DNA from: Bog-473 sp963721585
GTDB taxonomy: Bacteria > Actinomycetota > Acidimicrobiia > Acidimicrobiales > RAAP-2
Assembly: GCA_963721585.1 (NCBI GenBank)
Contig: CAVRJN010000007.1
Location: 248,001-312,000 of the forward strand
Direction: 5' to 3'
DNA: 64,000 nucleotides
Shown: piece after piece, positions 1 to 8,024 of the stretch
Numbering within the stretch: the first letter of the stretch is position 1
Layout of the letters: every line of letters starts with the position of its first letter
The notes under the pieces: model-generated
Database searches by the model: none
What the model saw: only the letters and a program-made list of their open reading frames with translations
Told to the model about the DNA's origin: nothing
Position numbers and translations under genes: made by a program

Positions 1-412
1 TGCCGCCGACCATGAGGCAGTACCCCTCGGTGAGGCCCCAGACGCCGCCCGACGTCCCGGCGTCGACGAAGCCGACTCCGGTGCTCTCGAGCTTGTCCGC
101 CAGCGCCTTCCATTCCTTGTAGTTGGAGTTGCCGCCGTCGATGATCACGTCGCCCCTGGAGAACAGGCCGGTCAGCTCCTCGACTGTGGAGTCGGTGATG
201 TGGCCGGCGGGCAGCATCACCCAGACCGCCCGGGGGGAGTCCAGCTTGCTCGCCAGGTCGGCCAGGCTGGTCGACGCCTCGGCGCCCTTGCCGGCGGCGG
301 CCTTCACCGCGTCGGCGCTCAAGTCGTAGGCCACCACTTCGTGCCCACCCTTGAGCAGGCGCTCGGTCATGTTGGCGCCCATCTTGCCCAGGCCGACCAT
401 GCCGATCTTCAT
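1..412 (-). CDS. gnd: 6-phosphogluconate dehydrogenase, N-terminal part (runs off the window)
   Basis: Only the first 137 codons are present; the gene continues past base 1. The protein opens with MKIGMVGLGKMGANM, the Rossmann GxGxxG nucleotide-binding loop of the 6-phosphogluconate/3-hydroxyisobutyrate dehydrogenase family, and later has a GDVIIDGGNSNYKEW segment typical of decarboxylating 6-phosphogluconate dehydrogenases. That enzyme makes ribulose 5-phosphate, CO2 and NAD(P)H from 6-phosphogluconate in the cytosol. The ATG at 412 has a GAGAGGAG Shine-Dalgarno about 6 nt upstream. It lies 28 bp behind tal and in the same direction, so tkt-tal-gnd looks like one pentose phosphate operon. 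NAD versus NADP preference cannot be judged from the fragment. Confidence 0.93.
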   Translation of the reverse strand, partial: MKIGMVGLGKMGANMTERLLKGGHEVVAYDLSADAVKAAAGKGAEASTSLADLASKLDSPRAVWVMLPAGHITDSTVEELTGLFSRGDVIIDGGNSNYKEWKALADKLESTGVGFVDAGTSGGVWGLTEGYCLMVGG

Positions 413-440
413 GCGCACTCCTCTCGGTTCTGCTGCAGGC

Positions 441-1556
441 TCAGAAGGTAGCGGCTTTGTCGGTCAGCGACTGCAACAGCTCGTCGAACGACTTGGCGAA
501 GGAGTTGACTCCCTCGTCCTCGAGCGTCTGCTCCACGTCGAGCATGTCGATGCCGGCGTCCGCCAGGCGGGCCAGCGCGGCGTCCGCGCCGTCGGGATCG
601 GCGTCCGCCGTCCGCTTCAGCGTGCCGTGGTCCTCGAAGGCGCGCAGTGTCGGCTCGGGCATGGTGTTGACCGTGGCCGGCCCGATCAGGCTGTCGACGT
701 AGAGCAGGTCGGAGTAGCCGGGGTTCTTGGTCGAGGTCGACGCCCACAGCGGCCGCTGCACGCGGGCGCCCTTGTCCCGCAGCGCCTCCCAGCGCTCGCC
801 GGCGAAGGTGCGGTGGAAGTGTTGGTAGGCGCTCTGCGCCTGGGCCACTGCGGCGGTGCCGCGCAGGCCGAGGATGGCGGCGTCACCCTTTTCCCCGCCG
901 GCCAGGGTCTCGAGGCGGCGGTCCACCTCGGTGTCGACCCGGCTGACGAAGAAGGAGGCGACGCTGGCCACCTTGGAGAGCTCGTCCTCGCGGCCGGCGG
1001 CGACCAGGGCCTCGAGCCCCTTCAGGTAGGCCTCCATCACCTCGTCGTAGCGGTCGAGCCCGAAGATCAGCGTGACGTTGATGCTGTGGCCCTCGCCGAT
1101 CAGGGCCTCGATGGCCGGGACGCCCTCCTTCGTGGCCGGCACCTTGACCAAGAGGTTGGGCTGGGCGATGCGCTGGTGGAGGTCCCGTGCCGCCTTCAGC
1201 GTCTTGTCGGTGTCGTGGGCCAGCGCCGGGGAGACCTCCAGCGATACGAAGCCGTCCTCGCGGTCGCTCTCGTCGTAGAGGGGCCGCAGCATGGCGAGCG
1301 CGTTGTCGATGTCCGTGATGGCCATTTCCCAGTAGGCGCTATCGACCGTGTGATCCTTCATCAGGGAGCGGAACTGGTCGTCGTAGGTGTCCTGGCCGCT
1401 GATGGCGTTGGCGAAGATCGTCGGGTTGGACGTGATGCCGCGCACGCCGAGTGCGAGCAGCTCGGCCAGCTGACCCCCTTCGAGCCAGTCCCGGCGCAGG
1501 TTGTCGAGCCAGGGGCTCTGGCCGCCTATTTCGTAGAGTTCCTGGAGTCGGGTCAT
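441..1556 (-). CDS. tal: transaldolase
   Basis: A 371-aa transaldolase of the longer actinobacterial type. It moves a dihydroxyacetone unit between sedoheptulose 7-phosphate and glyceraldehyde 3-phosphate. Visible family motifs are GITSNPTIFANAI near the N-terminus, NLLVKVPATKEG carrying the candidate Schiff-base lysine, SINVTLIFGLDRY, and RPLWASTSTKNPGYSD. The frame stays open 39 codons further upstream, but MTRLQELYEIGGQSPWLDN is the natural family start and AAGGGAG sits about 9 nt before the ATG at 1556. The gene lies 34 bp after tkt and 28 bp before gnd, so co-transcription is likely. Confidence 0.95.
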   Translation of the reverse strand: MTRLQELYEIGGQSPWLDNLRRDWLEGGQLAELLALGVRGITSNPTIFANAISGQDTYDDQFRSLMKDHTVDSAYWEMAITDIDNALAMLRPLYDESDREDGFVSLEVSPALAHDTDKTLKAARDLHQRIAQPNLLVKVPATKEGVPAIEALIGEGHSINVTLIFGLDRYDEVMEAYLKGLEALVAAGREDELSKVASVASFFVSRVDTEVDRRLETLAGGEKGDAAILGLRGTAAVAQAQSAYQHFHRTFAGERWEALRDKGARVQRPLWASTSTKNPGYSDLLYVDSLIGPATVNTMPEPTLRAFEDHGTLKRTADADPDGADAALARLADAGIDMLDVEQTLEDEGVNSFAKSFDELLQSLTDKAATF

Positions 1557-1590
1557 CGGAACAGCTCCCTTCGTCGCGTGCCGTGTCGCA

Positions 1591-3612
1591 TCAGCCGCCC
1601 TTGGCGCCCAGGAGGGCCCGGGCACGCTCCACCACGTGGTCGGCGGTGAAGCCGAACTTCTCCAGCGCGACATCGCCGGGGGCCGACGCCCCGAAGCGGT
1701 CGATCCCGATGGAGTCGTCGGCGTAGCGGTCCCAGCCGAAGGTGGCGCCGGCCTCGACGCTCAGCACCGGCACCCCGGGCGGGAACACCGTGGCCCGGTA
1801 GCCCTCGGGCTGCTGCTCGAAGTGGTCCCAGGACGGGAAGGACACCACCTGGGCCTTCGCTCCCGACTCGGCCAGGGTCGCGGCCGCTGCCACGCAGAGC
1901 TGCACCTCGCTCCCGGTGCCGACCAGGACGATCTGGGGCGGCCCGTCGCAGTCGACCAGGACGTAGGCGCCCTTGGCCACTCCCGTGGGGGCCCGTTCGG
2001 CGGTGGCGTCCAGAACGGGGACGTCCTGGCGCGTCAGCACCAGCCCCACCGGCCCGTCGGCCTCGACGGCGATGCGCCAGGCCTGTGCCGTCTCGTTGGC
2101 GTCCGCCGGGCGGACGAGGCTGAGGCCGGGCATGGCCCGCAGGGACGCCAGATGCTCGATCGGCTGGTGCGTCGGGCCGTCCTGGCCCAGGCCGATGGAA
2201 TCGTGCGTCCACGAATAGATCACGTGGGTGCCCGTGAGGGAGGCGAGTCGGACGGACGGGCGCATGTAGTCGGAGAAGCAGAAGAAGGTCCCGCCGAGCG
2301 GCAGCACGCCCCGGTGTTGCGCCATGCCGTTCATGGCCCCTGCCATGCCGTGCTCGCGGATCCCGTAGTGGACCTGGGCCCCCTCGGGTGTCTGGCGCGC
2401 CTGCATCTCGGCACCCTTGAGCTTCACGCCGTTGTTGCCCGTCAGGTCGGCCGAACCGGCCAGGAGGCCGGGGAGCTTGGCCGCGGTGGCGTCGATGCAC
2501 CGGTTGATGGCGTGCCGGGTGGCCAGCTCGGTGCCGGCCTCGAATCGGGGGAGGTCGTCGGCCCAGCCCGGTAACCCGTGCCCGCCCTGCGCGGCATCCC
2601 AGGCGGCCCGGTCGCCCTTCCAGGCGGCGAAGCGCTCGGTCCACTCCGCGTGGCGCTCGGCGCCCCGGGCGATCTGCTGGCCGTAGAAGTCGCGCACCTC
2701 GTCGGGGACCCAGAACGTCTGGTCGGTCGGCAGGCCGAGGAGCTTCTTGGTGACCTCGATCTCCTCGGCGCCGAACGGCGAGCCGTGGGCCGCGGCGGTG
2801 TCGGTCAGCTTCGGTGAGGGCCAACCGATGTGGCTGCGCAGCACCAGGAGGGTCGGCTTGGCGTCGGGGGTGTCCGCCGGCTCGTCGAGCGCCTCCCGGA
2901 TGGCGTCCTCCAACGCGTCGACGTCGTTGGCCATTTCGCCGAGGTTGCGCACGCGCCAGCCGTAGGCCGCGAAGCGCTCGGGCACGTTGTCGTCGTAGGC
3001 CAGCTCGGTCGGCCCGTCGATGGTGATGTGGTTGTCGTCGTAGAAGGCGAGCAGGCGCCCCAGGCCGAGGTGACCCGCCAGCGACGCGGCCTCGTGCGAG
3101 ATCCCTTCCATGAAGCAGCCGTCACCGGCGATCACGTAGGTGCGGTGGTCGCAGACCTCGCTCCCGAAGGTGGTGCGCAGCCAGCGCTCGGCGAGCGCCA
3201 TGCCCACGGCGTCGCCCACACCCTGGCCCAGCGGGCCGGTCGTCACGTCGATCCCGGCCGTGTGGCCGGCCTCGGGGTGCCCGGGCGTCCGGCTGCCCCA
3301 CTGGCGGAACTGGCGCAGGTCCTCGAGCGTGAGGTCGTACCCGGTCAGGTGCAGCATGGCGTACTGCAGGATGCAGGCGTGCCCGTTGGAGAGGATGAAG
3401 CGGTCGTGGTCGGGCCACTCCGGATCGCGCGGGTCGTAGTTCATGATCCGCGTCCACAGGACGTGGGCCAGAGGAGCCAGGGCCATCGCCGTACCCGAGT
3501 GTCCCGAGTCGGCCTGCTCCGGCGCATCCATGGCGATGCCACGGATGACGTTGATGCCGAGCTCGACCAAGCGGGGGTCCTGCACGACCGGTGTCGATGT
3601 CTGCAACGCCAT
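1591..3612 (-). CDS. tkt: transketolase
   Basis: A full-length 673-aa thiamine diphosphate enzyme that transfers two-carbon units between sugar phosphates in the pentose phosphate pathway. The N-terminal domain has SGHSGTAMALAPLAHVLW, GPLGQGVGDAVGMA and the ThDP/Mg motif GDGCFMEGISHEA. The central pyrimidine domain has GIREHGMAGAMNG and FSDYMRPSVRLASL. The start at 3612 is supported by a minus-strand TAGGGT hexamer 6 nt upstream, so the mRNA is probably leaderless. It is the first gene of the tkt-tal-gnd run. No anomaly was seen. Confidence 0.97.
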   Translation of the reverse strand: MALQTSTPVVQDPRLVELGINVIRGIAMDAPEQADSGHSGTAMALAPLAHVLWTRIMNYDPRDPEWPDHDRFILSNGHACILQYAMLHLTGYDLTLEDLRQFRQWGSRTPGHPEAGHTAGIDVTTGPLGQGVGDAVGMALAERWLRTTFGSEVCDHRTYVIAGDGCFMEGISHEAASLAGHLGLGRLLAFYDDNHITIDGPTELAYDDNVPERFAAYGWRVRNLGEMANDVDALEDAIREALDEPADTPDAKPTLLVLRSHIGWPSPKLTDTAAAHGSPFGAEEIEVTKKLLGLPTDQTFWVPDEVRDFYGQQIARGAERHAEWTERFAAWKGDRAAWDAAQGGHGLPGWADDLPRFEAGTELATRHAINRCIDATAAKLPGLLAGSADLTGNNGVKLKGAEMQARQTPEGAQVHYGIREHGMAGAMNGMAQHRGVLPLGGTFFCFSDYMRPSVRLASLTGTHVIYSWTHDSIGLGQDGPTHQPIEHLASLRAMPGLSLVRPADANETAQAWRIAVEADGPVGLVLTRQDVPVLDATAERAPTGVAKGAYVLVDCDGPPQIVLVGTGSEVQLCVAAAATLAESGAKAQVVSFPSWDHFEQQPEGYRATVFPPGVPVLSVEAGATFGWDRYADDSIGIDRFGASAPGDVALEKFGFTADHVVERARALLGAKGG

Positions 3613-3618
3613 GATCAG

Positions 3619-3624
3619 ACCCTA
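3619..3624 (-). promoter_or_regulatory. -10 hexamer (TAGGGT) of tkt, leaderless geometry
   Basis: On the minus strand TAGGGT is followed by 6 nt and then the tkt ATG. Transcription usually starts 6-8 nt after a -10, so the message would begin at or next to the start codon. No clear -35 was identified. Confidence 0.55.
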
Positions 3625-3673
3625 ACCCTCGCCCTCTGCCGGCCGGAAGGGCCGTCACCTACTCTTCACGTTC

Positions 3674-4090
3674 ATGGCTTCCCGCATGCAGGTCCCCCCA
3701 AACAGCGACCTGACCCTGGGCATGACGTGCGTCGACAAGGCCAGCCCGGGGCGCTGCGTCTGGCGGATGCGGGCGGACGAGCGGTTCGCCAATCCCGCCG
3801 GGATCATGCAAGGGGGCTTCCTCGGCGCCTTCGCTGACTCCTCCATGGGCGCCGCCGCCGTCACCTACGCCGAGGGTCGGCGGGTCTTCTGCTCCAACGC
3901 CGAGATGAAGATCAGCTTCCTCGGCGCCGTGTCGCCGGGCGCCGACCTGACGTGCACGGCCGAGGTGGTCTCCGGCGGGCGCCGCGTGGCCTTCGTGGAG
4001 GCCAGCGTCACCGCCGTTGTCACGGGCCAGGAGGAGGAGCGGCTCGTGGCCCGGGCGACGTCGACCTACATCTACAAAGACCGCGACTGA
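3674..4090 (+). CDS. PaaI-type hotdog-fold thioesterase
   Basis: A 138-aa single-domain protein of the size of PaaI/YdiI acyl-CoA thioesterases. The segment FANPAGIMQGGFLGAFADSS matches the hotdog helix region, where the NPxGxxxGG pattern and an acidic residue form the active site; a strand with CSNAEMKISFLGAV follows. The natural acyl-CoA substrate cannot be told. It is divergent from tkt. A TACTCT hexamer at 3660-3665 lies 8 nt before the ATG and suggests a leaderless mRNA. No signal peptide is seen, so it should be cytosolic. Confidence 0.82.
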   Translation: MASRMQVPPNSDLTLGMTCVDKASPGRCVWRMRADERFANPAGIMQGGFLGAFADSSMGAAAVTYAEGRRVFCSNAEMKISFLGAVSPGADLTCTAEVVSGGRRVAFVEASVTAVVTGQEEERLVARATSTYIYKDRD

Positions 4091-4149
4091 GGTGCCGTCC
4101 GGACCGGTGTTTGCGTGGGACCGGCCCAGGGACCAGGATTGTGCGTCTC

Positions 4150-4542
4150 ATGGCACCATCGTCCGACAACGGCAGTCACGGTCTGCGCCACGCGGGAGAC
4201 GACGCCTTCCAGCTCACGGTCGACTACCTCAAGCAGGAGGTGGTCGAGCCGCTGCGGGGTCTGGGCCGCTTCCTCTACATGGGGATCGCCGGCTCGTTCT
4301 TCCTGGCCTTCGGGCTCCTGCTCGTTCTCCTGGGGGTCCTGCGCCTCCTGCAGACCGAGACCGGCACCGCCTTGAACGGGGACTGGTCGTGGGTGCCCTA
4401 TGCGGTGGTCGTCGTGCTGGGCGTCGCCGTGATCGCGGTGGCCGCACTGCGCATTCAGTCGGGACCGGGACAGCGCAAGCTGCCTGAGGTCATCGCCCGG
4501 CGCGAGTCGAGAGAGATCGAAGCACAGGAGGGAACGAGCTGA
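4150..4542 (+). CDS. small two-helix membrane protein, holin superfamily III-like
   Basis: A 130-aa protein with an N-terminal helix (YLKQEVVEPLRGLGRF) leading into two hydrophobic spans, about residues 39-61 and 78-98, and a basic cytosolic tail. This matches the actinobacterial 'phage holin family' membrane proteins, which are chromosomal and of unknown role; nothing here suggests a prophage. The ATG at 4150 has AGGA 11 nt upstream; a GTG at 4141 is an alternative. The stop overlaps the next start as TGATG, so translation is coupled with the following small membrane protein. Confidence 0.6.
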   Translation: MAPSSDNGSHGLRHAGDDAFQLTVDYLKQEVVEPLRGLGRFLYMGIAGSFFLAFGLLLVLLGVLRLLQTETGTALNGDWSWVPYAVVVVLGVAVIAVAALRIQSGPGQRKLPEVIARRESREIEAQEGTS

Positions 4543-4775
4543 TGGCAGGCACAACCACGAGGGCGGGCAGCAACGGGCGCCTCATCACGCGGGAAGACCT
4601 GCAGGCCGCGTACTCACAAGTGATGGGCGAGGGCGAGGCCACGGCCCGAGCCGCGGCACCCCGCGGGCTGGCCGTCGCCGGGGCCCTCGGCATTCTGCTC
4701 CTGACACTGGCCTTCCTGGCCGGTCGCCGGCGCGGCCGCGCCAAGTCCGCGGTGGTCGAGATCCGGCGGCTCTGA
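4542..4775 (+). CDS. small single-pass membrane protein, unknown function
   Basis: A 77-aa protein. Residues about 43-62 form one hydrophobic helix (LAVAGALGILLLTLAFLAG) followed by an Arg/Lys-rich stretch (RRRGRAK), so the C-terminus should stay in the cytosol. Its start overlaps the preceding stop (TGATG) and the next gene begins one base after its stop, so it sits inside a tight set ending in trmI. I do not recognise the family. A role with its two small neighbours at the membrane is inference from position only. Confidence 0.55.
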   Translation: MAGTTTRAGSNGRLITREDLQAAYSQVMGEGEATARAAAPRGLAVAGALGILLLTLAFLAGRRRGRAKSAVVEIRRL

Positions 4776-4776
4776 G

Positions 4777-4989
4777 GTGGATCTGCTCCTGCGGCGCTTC
4801 CTGCGCGCCGGGGTCCGACGCGGCGTGGCGGGGAACTGGTACTGGTTCCTGCTCGCCGGCGCCACCTTCTTCCTCCGGCGCACCTTGAACGACCGGTCCA
4901 GCCCGGTGTCGAGCGTGACCGTCAAGCCGGGGGAGCAGGTGCTCATCACGGTGCGCGACCGCAACACTCCACCCGCCGCCGAAGCCTAA
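4777..4989 (+). CDS. small protein, unknown function
   Basis: A 70-aa protein starting at GTG 4777, one base after the preceding stop. The N-terminal half is basic with a short hydrophobic stretch (GNWYWFLLAGATFFL) that could be a membrane-interfacial or single transmembrane helix. The C-terminal half (SSVTVKPGEQVLITVRDR) looks like a short beta segment. No family is recognised. The tight spacing on both sides supports its being a real gene rather than chance, though the size leaves doubt. Confidence 0.5.
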   Translation: MDLLLRRFLRAGVRRGVAGNWYWFLLAGATFFLRRTLNDRSSPVSSVTVKPGEQVLITVRDRNTPPAAEA

Positions 4990-4994
4990 GGCCC

Positions 4995-5768
4995 GTGGCG
5001 GGCCCACTCGCGGCGGGGGAGCGGGTGCTCCTCATCGATCCGAAGGATCGCCGCTACCTGCTCACGCTCGTGACGGGGGCCACGTTCCACACCCACGCGG
5101 GAGTCCTGGCCCACGACGACATCATCGGGTCCGCCGAGGGCCGTCGGGTCACCGGCTCCACCGGCCGCAGCTTCCTGGTGCTGCGTCCCACGCTGAGCGA
5201 CATCGTGCTCAAGATGCCCCGGGGCGCCCAGGTCATCTATCCCAAGGACCTCGGCGCCATCCTCATCGCCGCCGACATCGCACCGGGCCAGCGCATCCTC
5301 GAGGCGGGAGTGGGTTCGGGCGCCCTCTCCATGACGGTCCTCCGGGCGGGCGCATCGATCGTGGGCTACGAGTTGCGGGAGGACTTCGCCGAACGGGCCC
5401 GCGCCAACGTGGTAGCCACGCTCGGCCCCGGCGCGCCCTACCGGATTGAGATCCGGGACGTGACCGAGGGCATCGACGAGACCGACCTGGACCGGATCCT
5501 GCTCGACATGCCCGAGCCCCACAAGGTGATCCCGGGTGCGGCCAAGGCCCTGCGGCCCGGCGGCATCCTGTTGGCCTACCTGCCGACCATCAACCAGACC
5601 GCCCTGCTCCGCCAGGCGCTCGACGAGGAGGGCGCGCCCTTCGGGCTCGCCGAGACGCAGGAGGTCATGCGGCGCACCTGGCATGTCGAGGCCCGCTCGG
5701 TCCGGCCGGACCACCGCATGGTCGGCCACACCGGATTCCTCACCACGGCGCGTCGCCTCGACGGCTGA
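4995..5768 (+). CDS. trmI: tRNA (adenine-N1)-methyltransferase TrmI
   Basis: A 257-aa SAM-dependent enzyme that makes m1A58 in the T-loop of tRNA. The N-terminal domain contains LTLVTGATFHTHAGVLAHDDIIG, typical of bacterial and archaeal TrmI. The Rossmann domain has ILEAGVGSGALS (SAM loop), VGYELREDFAERA and the active-site segment DRILLDMPEPHKV. The start is GTG 4995, 5 bp after the preceding stop. In M. tuberculosis the homologue (Rv2118c) also lies just upstream of the mpa-dop-pup proteasome cluster, so the neighbourhood is conserved. Confidence 0.93.
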   Translation: MAGPLAAGERVLLIDPKDRRYLLTLVTGATFHTHAGVLAHDDIIGSAEGRRVTGSTGRSFLVLRPTLSDIVLKMPRGAQVIYPKDLGAILIAADIAPGQRILEAGVGSGALSMTVLRAGASIVGYELREDFAERARANVVATLGPGAPYRIEIRDVTEGIDETDLDRILLDMPEPHKVIPGAAKALRPGGILLAYLPTINQTALLRQALDEEGAPFGLAETQEVMRRTWHVEARSVRPDHRMVGHTGFLTTARRLDG

Positions 5769-5834
5769 TTCGTGCTGTTCGGCTCCGTGGTGCGGGCACT
5801 GCCGGGCGGGGCGCAGGGGCCCTGAGGCGAGGTG

Positions 5835-6071
5835 CTAGTCGCGCTCGATGAAGATGCACTCTCCGGGGCACTCCTCGGAGGCTTCGACGACGGCGTCCTC
5901 GAGATCGGCGGGCACCGCCGCCATCCCGGCCGAGCCACCGGGCTCGTTCTTGACGTCACCGTCATCCTTCACGTAGGCCAGGCCGTCGTCGAGGAGCGTG
6001 AAGACGGCAGGGGCGATCTCCTCGCAGAGCCCGTCACCCGTGCAGAGATCCTGGTCGATCCAGACCTTCAT
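5835..6071 (-). CDS. small ferredoxin ([3Fe-4S] or [4Fe-4S])
   Basis: A 78-aa single-cluster ferredoxin. Cysteines fall in CTGDGLC (C-x5-C) near the N-terminus and CPGEC near the C-terminus, the layout of small actinobacterial [3Fe-4S]-type ferredoxins that serve cytochromes P450 and oxidoreductases. The start MKVWIDQDLC at 6071 is preceded by AAGGGAAAGAGACAGG, a usable Shine-Dalgarno; the open frame upstream is not needed. It is convergent with trmI and divergent from mpa. The partner enzyme is unknown; the KorAB enzyme at 59155-62084 also uses ferredoxin, but a link is only a possibility. Confidence 0.85.
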   Translation of the reverse strand: MKVWIDQDLCTGDGLCEEIAPAVFTLLDDGLAYVKDDGDVKNEPGGSAGMAAVPADLEDAVVEASEECPGECIFIERD

Positions 6072-6246
6072 GTACCTGTCTCTTTCCCTTGTCGCAGCCG
6101 CCCGACGGTCCAGGGGACCGTAGTGAGACGCCCCGCGACACGTCAATCTGGCCTCGCGGTTGCTCCCAGCGTACTCGTCTGGGCCCGGTGACCCGGTGCA
6201 CCGGCGTCGCACCTGCGTTGCCGCCAGATCGTGCGGAGGCGAGGGC

Positions 6247-6252
6247 TAGGGT
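6247..6252 (+). promoter_or_regulatory. -10 hexamer (TAGGGT) deciding the mpa start
   Basis: TAGGGT is followed by 7 nt and then GTG 6260. A second in-frame GTG at 6251 overlaps the hexamer itself, so it would lie upstream of the transcription start. This favours 6260 as the real start, on a leaderless mRNA. Confidence 0.55.
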
Positions 6253-6259
6253 GACCACG

Positions 6260-8008
6260 GTGACCGAAACTCCTGACGAAGCCGCTGCCCAGGCTGAAGC
6301 GCTGCGCGCCGAGCTGGCAGACGCCGAGGACGAGATTCACGCGCTCCGCCGCCGGTTGCAGGAGAGCCCAGGACGCGTCCAGGCCTTGGAGGAGCGCCTC
6401 CTCGAGTCCAAGGGCCAGCTGGCCCAGGCCACCTCGCAGAACGAGAAGCTGACCTTCACGCTCCAGCAGGCCAAGGAGCAGCTGGCCGCTCTGCGCGAAG
6501 AGGTCGAGAAGCTCACCCAGCCTCCGGCGGCCTACGGCACCTTCCTCGGGATCAACGAGGACGGCACGGTCGACGTCTTCTCGAGCGGACGGAAGATGCG
6601 GGTCAGCCTGCACCCCGACATCGACCCCGGAATGATCCGCAAGGGCAACGAGGTCGTCCTGAACGAGAGCCTGAACGTGGTGCTCGTCCGCGACGGGGAA
6701 TTCTCGGGGGAGGTCGTGACCCTCAAGGAACAGCTCGAAGACAGGCGGCGCTGCGTGATCTTCGCCCGGGCCGACGAGGAACGGGTGGCCGAACTCTCCG
6801 AGGACATGCAGGGCGTGAAGCTACGCGCCGGCGACTCGCTCTTGATGGACGTGCGGACCCAGCTGCTCATAGAGAAGCTGCCCAAGCTCGACAGCGAGGA
6901 GCTCGTCCTCGAAGAAGTCCCCGACATCACCTATGCCGACGTGGGTGGCCTGGACACCCAGATCGAGGCCATCACCGATGCCGTCGAACTGCCCTACATG
7001 CACCGCGACCTCTTCATCGAGTACTCGCTGCCCGCCCCGAAGGGCATCCTCCTCTACGGGCCGCCTGGCTGCGGCAAGACACTGATCGCCAAGGCCGTGG
7101 CCAACTCCCTGGCCAAGAAGGTGGCGTTGAAGACCGGCAACGACAACGTGCGGAGCTTCTTCCTCAACATCAAGGGCCCGGAGCTCCTGAACAAGTACGT
7201 CGGGGAGACGGAGCGCCAGATCCGCCAGGTCTTCCAGCGCGCCCGGGAGAAGGCGGACGAGGGCATGCCCGTGATCGTCTTCTTCGACGAGATGGAGTCG
7301 CTCTTCCGCACGCGCGGCACCGGCATCAGCTCCGACATGGAGTCGACCATCGTGCCCCAGTTGCTCGCGGAGATCGACGGCGTCGAGTCGCTGCGTGACG
7401 TCATCGTCATCGGCGCGTCGAACCGGGAGGACCTCATCGATCCGGCCATCCTGCGGCCCGGTCGGCTCGACGTGAAGATCAAGATCGAGCGGCCCAACGA
7501 GGAGGCCGCCGGCCAGATCTTCAGTCGCTACCTCACCGCGGTGCTGCCCCTCGATGCCGACGAGGTCAGGCGCCTCGGCGGCGGTGACCCCTCCAAGGCG
7601 GTCCAGGCCATGATCGAACGGACCGTGGCCGAGATGTACCGCGAGGACGACGACAACCGCTTCCTCGAGGTCACCTACCAGAACGGCGACAAGGAGATCC
7701 TCTATTACCGCGACTTCGCGTCCGGCGCCATGATCGAGAACATCGTGCGCCGGGCCAAGAAGCTGGCCATCAAGCGGGTCATTGCGGGGGAGTCCGGCGG
7801 CATCCGGACCTCGGACATGCTCGAGTCGATCCGCCAGGAGTACAAGGAGAACGAGGACCTTCCCAACACCACCAACCCGGACGACTGGGCACGGATCTCG
7901 GGCAAGAAGGGTGAGCGGATCGTCTACGTCCGGACGCTGCTCACCGAGGACCGTGAGGTGCACGGAGGCCGCTCGATCGAGCGGGTCGGTACCGGCCAGT
8001 ACCTCTAG
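6260..8008 (+). CDS. mpa: proteasome-associated ATPase (Mpa/ARC)
   Basis: A 582-aa AAA+ ring ATPase that binds pupylated proteins, unfolds them and feeds them to the 20S proteasome. Residues about 8-85 form the coiled coil that captures Pup; about 90-230 are the double OB region; the AAA domain follows with Walker A GPPGCGKT (267-274), Walker B VIVFFDEMES and an arginine-finger segment RPGRLDVKIK. The C-terminus ends GTGQYL, the tail that docks into the proteasome alpha-ring. The start at 6260 rather than 6251 rests on the upstream -10. Next to dop, pup, prcB, prcA and pafA, all on the same strand. Confidence 0.97.
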   Translation: MTETPDEAAAQAEALRAELADAEDEIHALRRRLQESPGRVQALEERLLESKGQLAQATSQNEKLTFTLQQAKEQLAALREEVEKLTQPPAAYGTFLGINEDGTVDVFSSGRKMRVSLHPDIDPGMIRKGNEVVLNESLNVVLVRDGEFSGEVVTLKEQLEDRRRCVIFARADEERVAELSEDMQGVKLRAGDSLLMDVRTQLLIEKLPKLDSEELVLEEVPDITYADVGGLDTQIEAITDAVELPYMHRDLFIEYSLPAPKGILLYGPPGCGKTLIAKAVANSLAKKVALKTGNDNVRSFFLNIKGPELLNKYVGETERQIRQVFQRAREKADEGMPVIVFFDEMESLFRTRGTGISSDMESTIVPQLLAEIDGVESLRDVIVIGASNREDLIDPAILRPGRLDVKIKIERPNEEAAGQIFSRYLTAVLPLDADEVRRLGGGDPSKAVQAMIERTVAEMYREDDDNRFLEVTYQNGDKEILYYRDFASGAMIENIVRRAKKLAIKRVIAGESGGIRTSDMLESIRQEYKENEDLPNTTNPDDWARISGKKGERIVYVRTLLTEDREVHGGRSIERVGTGQYL

Positions 8009-8024
8009 AAGTTAGGGTCGCACC

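Noticed and set aside
4150..4542. Prophage remnant suggested by the holin-like protein
   Set aside because: No other phage genes are nearby; this protein class is common as a chromosomal membrane protein in Actinobacteria.
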